Positions 17,221-25,728 of a stretch of DNA of 64,000 nucleotides are shown here, one piece after another. Both the position numbers and the translations under genes were made by a program. Numbering within the stretch: the stretch's first letter is position 1; every line of letters begins with the position of its first letter. The notes under the pieces are model-generated. The model saw only the letters and a list, made by a program, of their open reading frames with translations. It did no database searches and was not told the DNA's origin. Source of the DNA: an uncultured Lachnospiraceae bacterium (lineage in GTDB: Bacteria; Bacillota; Clostridia; Lachnospirales; Lachnospiraceae); contig CACXFB010000052.1 of assembly GCA_902766825.1 (NCBI GenBank), positions 1 through 64,000 of the forward strand, given 5' to 3'.

Positions 17221-17640
17221 TTACTTATTAATTGCCTGAACAATCTTTGTTGCCATGTTCTTTAACTCTTCACCGTCTACCTCATTTTGTTTCCATGTGA
17301 TGCTGATACTGTCATCTTTAAATCTTGGTATAACGTGAATGTGATAATGGAACACTGTCTGACCTGCAGCCTCTCCATTATTCTGAAGTATGTTAACACC
17401 ATCACATCCTGTTACTTCTTTAACTGCCGCTGCAACTTTACGTGCCACAATAAGTGCTTTTGAAGCAATCTCATCCGGCAATTCAAAAATATTCGCAACA
17501 TGCTCCTTCGGAAGAATTATAACATGTCCTTTTGCTGCCGGAGCCACATCCATAATCGCAGTAAATGTGTCATCCTCATACACAACATTTGTCTCAAAAA
17601 TTCCATTTGCTAATTTACAAAAAATACAATCGTCCTTCAT
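17221..17640 (-). CDS. HIT family nucleotide-binding hydrolase
   Basis: This 139-residue protein of the histidine-triad superfamily belongs to the Hint branch, which hydrolyses nucleoside phosphoramidates and similar adducts. It opens with a CIFC zinc pair (about residues 5-8) and carries the GHVIILPKEH segment and the triad HYHIHVIPR (His-x-His-x-His, about residues 98-106). The ATG at 17640 follows a GGAGG ribosome site. It appears to be the last gene of the run that starts with the Tad locus. The cellular substrate cannot be told from sequence. Confidence 0.92.
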   Translation of the reverse strand: MKDDCIFCKLANGIFETNVVYEDDTFTAIMDVAPAAKGHVIILPKEHVANIFELPDEIASKALIVARKVAAAVKEVTGCDGVNILQNNGEAAGQTVFHYHIHVIPRFKDDSISITWKQNEVDGEELKNMATKIVQAINK

Positions 17641-17675
17641 AGTAACCTCCAAAAAAATATAATTAATATTATGCT

Positions 17676-18671
17676 CTAAATATTATCAAATCTGAATACC
17701 GTATCAAAAGAACGAAGAACATTAAAGTTACCTTTCGCCTTAAGCTCTCCCGACATAAACGTTCCCTGAAAGGTTTTTCTTCCGCTTACAATATCATTAA
17801 ACACGCTTCTTGTCGTAGATGTCACTACTGTTGCATCATCTTTTTCGCCATAGTAAGCTCGCATTATCTGATTGTCAATATCTATAATAAGAGTTTTACC
17901 TGTGTCAGAAAAACGGACAGCATAAGATGCAACAAAACCATCAACCGGAACAAAATTATTTCTTAAGTTTGGTATAAATTCCTGCAGTGCTTCACTGTCA
18001 GAGCCAAGAAGCTCCTTAAACATATCAGTAAGTTCTTTTATATCTTCCTTTTGCTTCTTAACATATGTATCGTCAGACACATACATCGAAAGCTGCTCAC
18101 TCTCTTGTGGTGTAAGATTAAGTGTTGTCGTTCTTAAGATATTCTTCTTAACCGCAATATTGCTTGACGGAAGATTTCTAACCTTTTGACTTATATTGCG
18201 ATAGAAGAATTCCGCCTTCTTCTCTATTATCTTTGCATATTCAAGATTAGTCTCAAACATAACATGATCAGCAACATAAGCACACAATCCGTCACATGGA
18301 ATACCGCCTAACATCTCCCACGCTTTAAGGAGTGTACACTCACCGTCTCTTTCTCCGTAAGTGCTTGCCATTACAACAGGAAGCATATACAGATTACTGA
18401 TCTTTTCCTTATCACTGTATAACCAGCATGCATCAAGAAACTGTTGCATCAGCCCGCCTATACCAAGCCATTCAACAGTAGTTGCAAGAACAACTCCATC
18501 CGCATCTTTTAATGTATTCGGCAAAGCTGTTATTCCGTGCTTATCTTCATACAAATTATATCTTACCACTTCAACTCTTAATTCCTTAAGAACTTCCGTA
18601 ATCTTATTTATTACATAAATCGTAGGGTCTTCAATTATACCACGTCCGCCATAATATATATTAATTCTCAT
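17676..18671 (-). CDS. Flavodoxin-like protein with C-terminal sterol-carrier-like domain
   Basis: This protein is about 331 residues. The N-terminal half has a flavodoxin/NADPH-dependent FMN reductase fold: a first strand MRINIYYGGRG, then DADGVVLATTVEWLGIGG where the flavin phosphate and isoalloxazine would bind, and STYGERDGE. The C-terminal third (about 225-331) resembles a small SCP2-like lipid-binding domain. The redox partner is unknown. The start is uncertain: no good ribosome site precedes the ATG at 18671, and ATG 18686 or TTG 18701 are possible. It lies between the rhomboid and HIT genes with short gaps. Confidence 0.65.
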   Translation of the reverse strand: MRINIYYGGRGIIEDPTIYVINKITEVLKELRVEVVRYNLYEDKHGITALPNTLKDADGVVLATTVEWLGIGGLMQQFLDACWLYSDKEKISNLYMLPVVMASTYGERDGECTLLKAWEMLGGIPCDGLCAYVADHVMFETNLEYAKIIEKKAEFFYRNISQKVRNLPSSNIAVKKNILRTTTLNLTPQESEQLSMYVSDDTYVKKQKEDIKELTDMFKELLGSDSEALQEFIPNLRNNFVPVDGFVASYAVRFSDTGKTLIIDIDNQIMRAYYGEKDDATVVTSTTRSVFNDIVSGRKTFQGTFMSGELKAKGNFNVLRSFDTVFRFDNI

Positions 18672-18739
18672 ATCCAAAAGTATCATCCGACACTTTAGCA
18701 AAGCATCTGTACCGGATTGAATTCTCCTTTCGTATTAGA

Positions 18740-19792
18740 TTAGGCATCAGACTGGTCGGATTCATTTTCAGGGTACATAAACATAAATGCACACATGCAC
18801 AAAAAGCCTGACACAAATCCTCCTATATGGGCAGCGTTGTCTACCGTTGCGGACATTCCCGCCAGTAAACTGAGACACACATATATCAAAAGTCTGCGCA
18901 GATTCTGTATATCCGATGTTCGCAAATCCATAAGGAACACTGCTACAACTGCTCCGATTACACCAAATATGGCACCGGAAGCACCAACAGACACAATATC
19001 TTCGCCATTACTCATATTATATATTACCGATGCGATACCCGCAAGAATTCCGGATGTAAAATAAACAAGAATATATTTTAACCATCTTACCCGCTTTTCC
19101 AAAAAACCGCCTATCATAAGTAATGACACCATATTACCGACAAGGTGCTCAATTCCCGAATGCATAAACATACTTGTAAACAACCGGTAATACTCATGAT
19201 GATTAATTACCCTGTCCCAGTTAAGCCCTCCGTTATTATACAAAAACTCCGGATCATTACTGTCTCCAAAAAACATAAGAATAAACGCCACAATAAGATT
19301 AACAGCAACCAGTGCTATAGTACATGGTGCCAGCTCTATAGGATAATCTTTATTAAGCCGCCGCATCTTTCTGCGCTGCTGTTTAACTACATCATCAGGG
19401 GCCGACTGCCATCTTCTTATTGCAGCAACATGATAGTCTTCCCTGTCATTTTGAAATTCCAGCAACACAATATCTTCATCCGGCTTAATTACCGCATATC
19501 GCCTGTCATTATATGATTCTCCCTCGCACAACAAAGCCGCCGTACTTAATGACTCACATAAAATAAAACTTGTAAATTCAGGCTGTAATCCTTTATTACC
19601 AAATTGCACACCTATCTGTTTCAAAACATCTTTATATACTTGAGGATCTATGCTCTGTAAATCCGCATCATAGACAACAACAATATCAATCTTATTCTTA
19701 TCCGTCTTAGTATAAAATGACATAGCAGTCAAATTAGTATGCATCGTTTTGTAATTCTCACATATTAAAGCATCTGAAATCGAATTTCTCAT
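18740..19792 (-). CDS. Rhomboid family intramembrane serine protease
   Basis: This protein of about 350 residues has a cytosolic N-terminal domain of about 150 residues and then a six- or seven-helix rhomboid core. The catalytic serine is in GASGAIFG and the catalytic histidine in AHIGGFVSG. The HSGIEHLVGNM segment holds the family's asparagine and histidine of the oxyanion region. Rhomboids cut within transmembrane helices of their substrates. The ATG at 19792 is favoured by AAAAAGGATG upstream. It follows the FHA gene by 46 bases and may be read from the Tad promoter. Whether it processes pilus proteins is open. Confidence 0.9.
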   Translation of the reverse strand: MRNSISDALICENYKTMHTNLTAMSFYTKTDKNKIDIVVVYDADLQSIDPQVYKDVLKQIGVQFGNKGLQPEFTSFILCESLSTAALLCEGESYNDRRYAVIKPDEDIVLLEFQNDREDYHVAAIRRWQSAPDDVVKQQRRKMRRLNKDYPIELAPCTIALVAVNLIVAFILMFFGDSNDPEFLYNNGGLNWDRVINHHEYYRLFTSMFMHSGIEHLVGNMVSLLMIGGFLEKRVRWLKYILVYFTSGILAGIASVIYNMSNGEDIVSVGASGAIFGVIGAVVAVFLMDLRTSDIQNLRRLLIYVCLSLLAGMSATVDNAAHIGGFVSGFLCMCAFMFMYPENESDQSDA

Positions 19793-19838
19793 AATTTTCA
19801 TCCTTTTTCAATGGGATGTAATATATATTATCATATGT

Positions 19839-21215
19839 TTATCGGATATTAAACACCAAATCGGCAAAACCTACGTCATCACCTATATTTACCTTTCGGG
19901 TCTCATTTGCAAGCAGCCGCTCCCCGTTAATAAACGTTCCGTTCTTTGAATTTAAGTCCGTAACCACAAGCTGATTATTATCAATATAATCAAACTTCGC
20001 ATGCAATCTGCTTATTGCTTCATCCATAATGGCATAGTCAACCTTATCCTTAAGTTTTCCCACGATAAACGGAAGCTCATTTACTTTTATAGTGACATCT
20101 TTATCATCATCCATTAAAACAAGTGTAAAAATTTCTGTTTTTTTTCTGTAGTCCGCTAAAAGAATTGTCTCTTCTTCATAATTATCAATATCACCGTCCG
20201 GTGCATCTTCATCAATCACTGTCTCAAAACTGTAATCATCTATATAATTATTACTTTCACTTAGCACACCATTTGTAACACCTGACACACTTTGTGCCAT
20301 GTCACGAATTTTTATAATAATTATTCCAGCGGCAGCACCAAGCGACAGCATTATGGATATTGTTCTTACAACATTAAAACTACCATCTGAATCAGTTAAG
20401 AATCCTGTAAAATATGCAATCACCAGCCCAGTAATAATTCCACCCGCTGCCCCAAACACATCTGTAATCCTGCTATGTGATCCGATATTTGCAGATGTTA
20501 TCTCATTGCAGTTATCAACCTTTATTTCTTCTATATTCTCATCATTACATTCACTAAAACTATATTTTTCATCCTTGGAATCTTCAAAAGAATAATCCGG
20601 ATATTTTTCTGTTTCTTTTACCGTATTCCTATACAAAACATCATCATTAACACCTTCAAGCGCTTCTTTTATTCCCGTTAAAGTACATCCCTGCTTTGCA
20701 GTCTTATATAAACTGTACACAAGCATTACCGCCTTTTCATCCGTATGATCTGCTCTGTCCATAAGATACTCAATGACCTGTGTAAACTGAGATGCAAGAT
20801 TACAATTGTATCCCGGAAGGTAACAAAGACTCACCGAAAAGCTGGATAATGTTATGTATATATACTGTGTATCAAGAACGTAATCGTCTTCACTTAAAAG
20901 ATATTTGCTTCCTTCCTCAACAGCATTAACAATTCCTCCGATTATACTTTTTATCTGATCATATCCAAGTTGTCCCCTTTCAAATAAATTTGCTATAGGC
21001 TGTTTAGATGAAATATCGTAATAATAATATTCTTCATTATCAACGCTTCTTACCTGAATATTCATCAGGCCCGCAATTTCATTTTCCTCTATCATTCTGG
21101 CCTCAAAACGATTCTCTTCTAACGCCATAATAACCATGTAATTATGATACATATCCCTTTTATATTCTTTTTGTATATCCATTTGCCACTCCATTTCACT
21201 GTTTGCAATATACAT
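19839..21215 (-). CDS. FHA domain protein with DUF6382-like N-terminus
   Basis: This 458-residue protein has three parts. The N-terminal domain of about 200 residues (YMVIMALEEN... to the leucine-rich region) resembles DUF6382. A middle part carries two membrane segments (about 255-275 and 285-305). A C-terminal FHA domain has the family signature residues Gly in FIVGK, Arg-Leu-His in ISRLHAKF, and Asn-Gly-Thr in SKNGTFING. FHA domains bind phosphothreonine, so a Ser/Thr kinase partner is expected elsewhere. It lies at the 3' end of the Tad operon, two bases after the TadE-like gene. Similar FHA proteins accompany Tad loci in Lachnospiraceae, perhaps controlling assembly. Confidence 0.85.
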   Translation of the reverse strand: MYIANSEMEWQMDIQKEYKRDMYHNYMVIMALEENRFEARMIEENEIAGLMNIQVRSVDNEEYYYYDISSKQPIANLFERGQLGYDQIKSIIGGIVNAVEEGSKYLLSEDDYVLDTQYIYITLSSFSVSLCYLPGYNCNLASQFTQVIEYLMDRADHTDEKAVMLVYSLYKTAKQGCTLTGIKEALEGVNDDVLYRNTVKETEKYPDYSFEDSKDEKYSFSECNDENIEEIKVDNCNEITSANIGSHSRITDVFGAAGGIITGLVIAYFTGFLTDSDGSFNVVRTISIMLSLGAAAGIIIIKIRDMAQSVSGVTNGVLSESNNYIDDYSFETVIDEDAPDGDIDNYEEETILLADYRKKTEIFTLVLMDDDKDVTIKVNELPFIVGKLKDKVDYAIMDEAISRLHAKFDYIDNNQLVVTDLNSKNGTFINGERLLANETRKVNIGDDVGFADLVFNIR

Positions 21216-21217
21216 CC

Positions 21218-21754
21218 CTAACCTTCTGTCACAACATTAGTTATACGAATGAGCTCACATTCATCTGCTTCATATTTTGAATCTGTTATCTTTTTTGTCT
21301 TTTCAGACATCCACATCCACGACATCACTGTCTGGTTCAAACGGTTTGAAAGCGTTACATCTAACTGGATTTTTCCGCCTTTTGCCTTGGCGCTTACACT
21401 GTCAGCATCACATATAAACAATCTTTCATCTAATTCTTCAAGGAGCACTTTTTTCATCTTTTTTGAGTAATCATAGTCATCATTTAATGAAAATTTACCT
21501 GTAACACCCCCTGTTGAATGAAGAATTATATTCCTGTCCATTCTTTTGTCAAAATCTATAACATCACTTGCCATATCATATTCCTTAAAGATTGCAAGCA
21601 TCATCTTCTGACACCCTTCCTGAGTAAGCTGTTTTGCCACACATACATCATGCATATACATCCCGGCAATAACTATAGAAAGAAGCACCCCTGTAAAAAA
21701 CGGCATAATAATTGCTGCTTCAACTGTAATTACACCTTTTATTTCTATTCTCAT
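21218..21754 (-). CDS. TadE-like pseudopilin
   Basis: This 178-residue protein opens with a short basic segment, then GVITVEAAIIMPFF and a hydrophobic helix of about 20 residues. This is the TadE/TadG signature in which the glutamate follows the prepilin-peptidase site. The rest is a small exported domain of mixed strands. TadE-like proteins are minor pilins needed for Flp pilus assembly. The ATG overlaps the upstream peptidase gene's stop (ATGA), so the two are coupled. Confidence 0.75.
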   Translation of the reverse strand: MRIEIKGVITVEAAIIMPFFTGVLLSIVIAGMYMHDVCVAKQLTQEGCQKMMLAIFKEYDMASDVIDFDKRMDRNIILHSTGGVTGKFSLNDDYDYSKKMKKVLLEELDERLFICDADSVSAKAKGGKIQLDVTLSNRLNQTVMSWMWMSEKTKKITDSKYEADECELIRITNVVTEG

Positions 21755-22155
21755 ACTACCCCCAATATCATAACCACAAAAGCCACCTGCACAAATGGGA
21801 TAAATGGTATTTTAGTATTTTTATCAGCTTTTTTTAACAGCAGTGCCACCATGGCAACAAGTGCTGCAAATAATAACGCCAACATCAAAAGCCCTATTAT
21901 CTTCCAAAGTCCCATATACACACCTAGCCCGGTTATAACCAGGCCGTCAGCCAGCCCCACAGACTGTTTTGTGATAATACTTACACCAATTATGACACTC
22001 CCTATTAATCCTCCTGCCACCGGATACAGATCAGCCTGTTGCCCACGGACAATCACCGCAACAGCTACCGATATAAAAAACAATGCTATTGCCCATATCG
22101 AAACTCTTTTTGTCCTGATATCCTGTATCATTAAGACAGTTAACATTCCAATCAT
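21751..22155 (-). CDS. Second A24-type prepilin peptidase-like membrane protein
   Basis: This protein of about 134 residues is almost wholly hydrophobic, with four or five helices. Two aspartates stand where aspartic prepilin peptidases (A24, TadV/CpaA) have them: QDIRTKRV after the first helix and GLADGLVITGLG in place of the GxGD motif. It would cleave the leader of Flp or TadE-like prepilins. The window has another A24 gene at 30147-30656, so the locus carries two. The start is uncertain: ATG 22155 was chosen, and GTG 22176 or 22185 are possible. Confidence 0.7.
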   Translation of the reverse strand: MIGMLTVLMIQDIRTKRVSIWAIALFFISVAVAVIVRGQQADLYPVAGGLIGSVIIGVSIITKQSVGLADGLVITGLGVYMGLWKIIGLLMLALLFAALVAMVALLLKKADKNTKIPFIPFVQVAFVVMILGVV

Positions 22156-22162
22156 TATAAAA

Positions 22163-22984
22163 TTACCTACCGGCACACTTTGCACATTCCTTCATCCCTT
22201 TCACTTCACTTAGTCTCACCTTAGTTGCATTTCTTTCAATCGAACCACACCCAAGAGTTGAATGATATCGGTTCCCATAACTGCAAATATAATATGTCGA
22301 ATTACCCGTAGCCGCACTTTTCCCACAGCAGTTTTCGCACGGATAATATTTCCCTCCGTCAAGGTTTCTTTTTGATGCTAATTCATCACCACTTACACTA
22401 CTGATTTTATATCCAAGATATGTACAGTCACTGTGGGTATGATATACCTTACCTTTAGCAGTTATGTAAACATACTGTTCCTTATCATCTTCTTTTTCAT
22501 CGCTGTCTGATTTGTATGATGTTCCCGCAAACATTGCTGTATGCACACATAGTTGTTGTTTAAACTCAAAGATATCCCCCGGCAAAAACGGTATTGTCAC
22601 TTTGTATTTTGCCACTATCCTGACATCATGTTTATCCATATCAATATCACTTTCAAGCAACGAAATTCCAAGAAGTCCACCAGCCACAATCTTACTGTCA
22701 ACTTTATCTTTCATTGCAAGATAAACATTACTAAGTGCCAGATTAGGATTACCTATTGAATTTAACAACTCTTCATGCCCGTCTTTTACTTTCTCATAAG
22801 TGTATGCATACTTTGCAACCATATCCGCAGTTTCAGACATTGCATCATACATTTCAACTCTGAACTGAATAATATTAATTACATATAAAAATGTAATTCC
22901 AACACATAAAACAATAGGTATTACAAGCGCCGCCTCAACCGTAAGCGATGCTTTTAACCTCTTAAATACAATCCCCGATTCCAT
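22163..22984 (-). CDS. TadE-like pseudopilin with tandem His/Cys metal-binding repeats
   Basis: This 273-residue protein begins with a TadE-like N-terminus (LKASLTVEAALVIPIVL plus helix, about residues 10-40) and a pilin-like middle. It ends in two copies of a short motif with the order Tyr-His, Cys, then Cys-x-x-Cys: YHTHSDCTYLG with YPCENCC, and YHSTLGCGSI with ECAKCAG (about residues 180-273). The motifs look like small zinc ribbons. I take ATG 22984, which follows AAGGAAGG. The frame stays open for 69 more codons upstream, including a hydrophobic stretch, with possible starts at 23179 and 23191. I leave that extension as unproven. Confidence 0.65.
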   Translation of the reverse strand: MESGIVFKRLKASLTVEAALVIPIVLCVGITFLYVINIIQFRVEMYDAMSETADMVAKYAYTYEKVKDGHEELLNSIGNPNLALSNVYLAMKDKVDSKIVAGGLLGISLLESDIDMDKHDVRIVAKYKVTIPFLPGDIFEFKQQLCVHTAMFAGTSYKSDSDEKEDDKEQYVYITAKGKVYHTHSDCTYLGYKISSVSGDELASKRNLDGGKYYPCENCCGKSAATGNSTYYICSYGNRYHSTLGCGSIERNATKVRLSEVKGMKECAKCAGR

Positions 22985-23199
22985 AATACCGCCCTTCCTT
23001 ATAAGCAGTTCTCGTTTGAAAACAAGTTCAAAAGGCATATGAATATACCGTCCCACATAAACATGTATCACTACAACAACAATGATTTTTATGGTATTTA
23101 TGGGCTGCCACTCATCAAAGATAACACTATTAATTTTTTCTAAGTACTTTAAATACATCTTGTGAGACGGCATATCCATATGCCTTTTCACCTATTTTT

Positions 23200-25485
23200 C
23201 TAATAAGAAAATGCACCTGCTGATATGTATTCACGTATACCCGTCATATCTTTATTCAACGTTTTCATCTGATTCATATTCAAAAACATCATACGTATGT
23301 TGTATTTGATTTTGGTGCTTACAGCATATACCGCATTGGTCATTCTCATATTCGTTCCGTATGTATTATTAATGTTAACCTGTATCAGATCCATACACCT
23401 TAATGATTTCTCTTCCTTAGGTGTCAGAAGCAAAATCAATTCAAGATATGATTTGTAATCCAACATACCGAATACATTTTTATTAGATGAATAACTTTGC
23501 GCTTTTTTATTTATCAAAGTTTTGCTAAGTAACAATAATTCACCTATTCCGATTTTTAATTGACTACCTTGCTTTGCCACCGGTACATAATATCCTTTCA
23601 ACAGTGCATTACAGTCAACAAGAGATTCTTCATATGCCCAAAGTACTTCAATAATACACGTAGCAACATTAACAATGACAGGCATCGAAGTAAAACCGAC
23701 TAAAGACATGGCTATTCCCTTTGCCTCATAATGCCTGGTGGGATCTGATACAATTGAAATATAATTCATAATCGTTCTAATCATGATTAATCTGTCAACA
23801 ACAGCTTTAATGTTAGCCATATCCGTCATATTCCCTGCAATTATATACTCAGCTTCATATTCAAGTACGTTATTAATGTTAACGTTGACATCTTCATTGT
23901 TCGCACTGTAATGATTAAAGCTTTCCATTATGTACTCATTCATAAGAATGCGGTCAATTATTTCATCCGTCGCCACCAGTAACAGATTCTCAATATCTTT
24001 AACTTCCATTAGCATCGATTTCACAGCATAATACACATTACCCGGAAGTTTTATAATACCTTCATCAAGTGCATCCTCTATCATATCCGCAACCGATGAT
24101 TTTGAATAAGACATGCAGTTTTTTGATGCAAGACCTCCCGATTTTACAGAAGTTTTGCTAAGCTTATCCGTGTCTGTAACCAAAGATATAATACCTTCTT
24201 CAAAGATTCCAAGAAGGCTCTTAACAATTCCTTCACTGTCACACTCCATTTCAAGATTCTCATAATTAAAACAAATATTTTCAACAGAATAATCCTTAGC
24301 ATACATGATAATAAGTTCTGCTACCGCCAATGAGTGATTAAGACTTCCTTTATCGTTCTTTAAAGTAAAATCCAAAGTGTCCTTCATCTGTAAAAGTTTT
24401 TCTTTATTATCTTCAATACTTACCTTTAATTCATCAAGATTATCCGGCACCGCAATGTCATCTTTAGCAATACTAAATCCATCATAAACACCCTGCCCCA
24501 ATTCATCCTTATGTTCATTAAGATACTTTTCATATTCCTCTTTCTGCTCATTATACTTTTTGCGGTCATTTTCTATCTTTTTAATTATTCCCAGTGCTTC
24601 ATCACAACAATCAATGGAAATATCCAGACTCCTTTCCAGTTCCTCACAGATTGATTTACACTTTTTCTTGCAAAACTTCTTCCTGTCACTGTTATTGTCA
24701 TCTATTGCTGTCATCCACCGCCGCAACTGTTTTTGCAACACACCCATTTTGTACAACAAACAAAATGATTTGTTTTTTCTTGTATTATAAAAATCATTTT
24801 CACTGTACCCCATTGCTTCTTTTGATGTGTTATCACTCACTATAATCTTTAAAAACTTATCATTAAACTCCAAATCACCATCACTATCATATACAGCCTG
24901 CGTTCCCTTAACCTTAAAACCATCCACACAACTATAAAGCTTCATTATATCTTCTGATATTTTGTCGGATTTTCCAGCCAGACTTGCCTGCTGTTTACCT
25001 GCTTCAAGAACACTTTTATTATTCGCCATAAGCCCGAACTTACTAAGATATCCGGTAACGAAATCTTTACTGACTTTATATTTCATGTACTGCACAACCT
25101 GGTCCGCAAAATACTCTCCTTTACCATCCGTAATATAGGTATACCGGATATCATTAATACCTCCATACGATGCACCGGTCAGATTAACATCATTATTATC
25201 CGGAGTATCACATGTCAGATACGAATTCAAACTGTCCTTAAATCTATTCTTGTCAGCCTTTGATTGTCCATACCCAAGGTCCATTACAAAGATATGATAA
25301 TTCTCAAAAATCTCTCTGTTAAAACCACCCATTACAGCTTTGCATGCAAGCCTTGTACTCTCATTTGCAATATGCATTCCACTGTGAACTGCAACACTTT
25401 GTATAATAACGCTAAGCATCATAATTACCACTCCCATACAAAGTGCTGCAAACACCGTTATGCTTCCCTTTAATTTTACAAACAC
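23200..25485 (-). CDS. DUF5702-type Tad-associated surface protein
   Basis: This 761-residue protein opens with LKGSITVFAALCMGVVIMMLSVIIQ, a pilin-like basic stretch and hydrophobic helix with a prepilin-type residue pattern but threonine-valine-phenylalanine in place of the usual glutamate. The large exported part is mostly helical, with a charged coiled-coil section (about 255-365). The family is known from Clostridia next to Tad genes as DUF5702 and its function is not known. Position between flp and the TadE-like genes suggests a major minor-pilin or a tip/adhesin role, which is inference. An upstream GGGGGAAG supplies the ribosome site. Confidence 0.65.
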   Translation of the reverse strand: MFVKLKGSITVFAALCMGVVIMMLSVIIQSVAVHSGMHIANESTRLACKAVMGGFNREIFENYHIFVMDLGYGQSKADKNRFKDSLNSYLTCDTPDNNDVNLTGASYGGINDIRYTYITDGKGEYFADQVVQYMKYKVSKDFVTGYLSKFGLMANNKSVLEAGKQQASLAGKSDKISEDIMKLYSCVDGFKVKGTQAVYDSDGDLEFNDKFLKIIVSDNTSKEAMGYSENDFYNTRKNKSFCLLYKMGVLQKQLRRWMTAIDDNNSDRKKFCKKKCKSICEELERSLDISIDCCDEALGIIKKIENDRKKYNEQKEEYEKYLNEHKDELGQGVYDGFSIAKDDIAVPDNLDELKVSIEDNKEKLLQMKDTLDFTLKNDKGSLNHSLAVAELIIMYAKDYSVENICFNYENLEMECDSEGIVKSLLGIFEEGIISLVTDTDKLSKTSVKSGGLASKNCMSYSKSSVADMIEDALDEGIIKLPGNVYYAVKSMLMEVKDIENLLLVATDEIIDRILMNEYIMESFNHYSANNEDVNVNINNVLEYEAEYIIAGNMTDMANIKAVVDRLIMIRTIMNYISIVSDPTRHYEAKGIAMSLVGFTSMPVIVNVATCIIEVLWAYEESLVDCNALLKGYYVPVAKQGSQLKIGIGELLLLSKTLINKKAQSYSSNKNVFGMLDYKSYLELILLLTPKEEKSLRCMDLIQVNINNTYGTNMRMTNAVYAVSTKIKYNIRMMFLNMNQMKTLNKDMTGIREYISAGAFSY

Positions 25486-25515
25486 AAATCTCTTCCCCCG
25501 TTCATCATCACTCTT

Positions 25516-25692
25516 TTAACCGGTTATCTTCTTTGTTCCATTCGTTACCGAAGAAAAAATTTTGTTAACAAGACTTGTCATCTGATTTTTAAAAATTACC
25601 ACAAGTCCAATAATAACTACCAATATAAGAATGAGTTCAACAACTCCTACCGCATCCTCGTCTCTCCATATCTTTTCAAGCAAATTCATCAT
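25516..25692 (-). CDS. Flp1-like type IVb pilin
   Basis: This 58-residue prepilin has a short leader ending in DEDAVG, a likely cleavage after the glycine, then VVELILILVVIIGLVVIFK. That helix matches the Flp1-like pilin family, with the conserved glutamate shortly after the cleavage site. It would be the main subunit of the thin fibre assembled by the Tad machine. The ATG at 25692 follows GGGAGAA; the longer frame upstream lacks a site. It lies between tadC and the DUF5702 gene. Confidence 0.88.
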   Translation of the reverse strand: MMNLLEKIWRDEDAVGVVELILILVVIIGLVVIFKNQMTSLVNKIFSSVTNGTKKITG

Positions 25693-25728
25693 AAAATTCT
25701 CCCTTCCTTTAATCCATACAATCACTGA

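Noticed and set aside
21518-22213. A 231-codon plus-strand open frame opposite the TadE-like and A24 genes
   Set aside because: It is a shadow of real coding sequence, with Thr/Pro/Ile-rich composition and no ribosome site.
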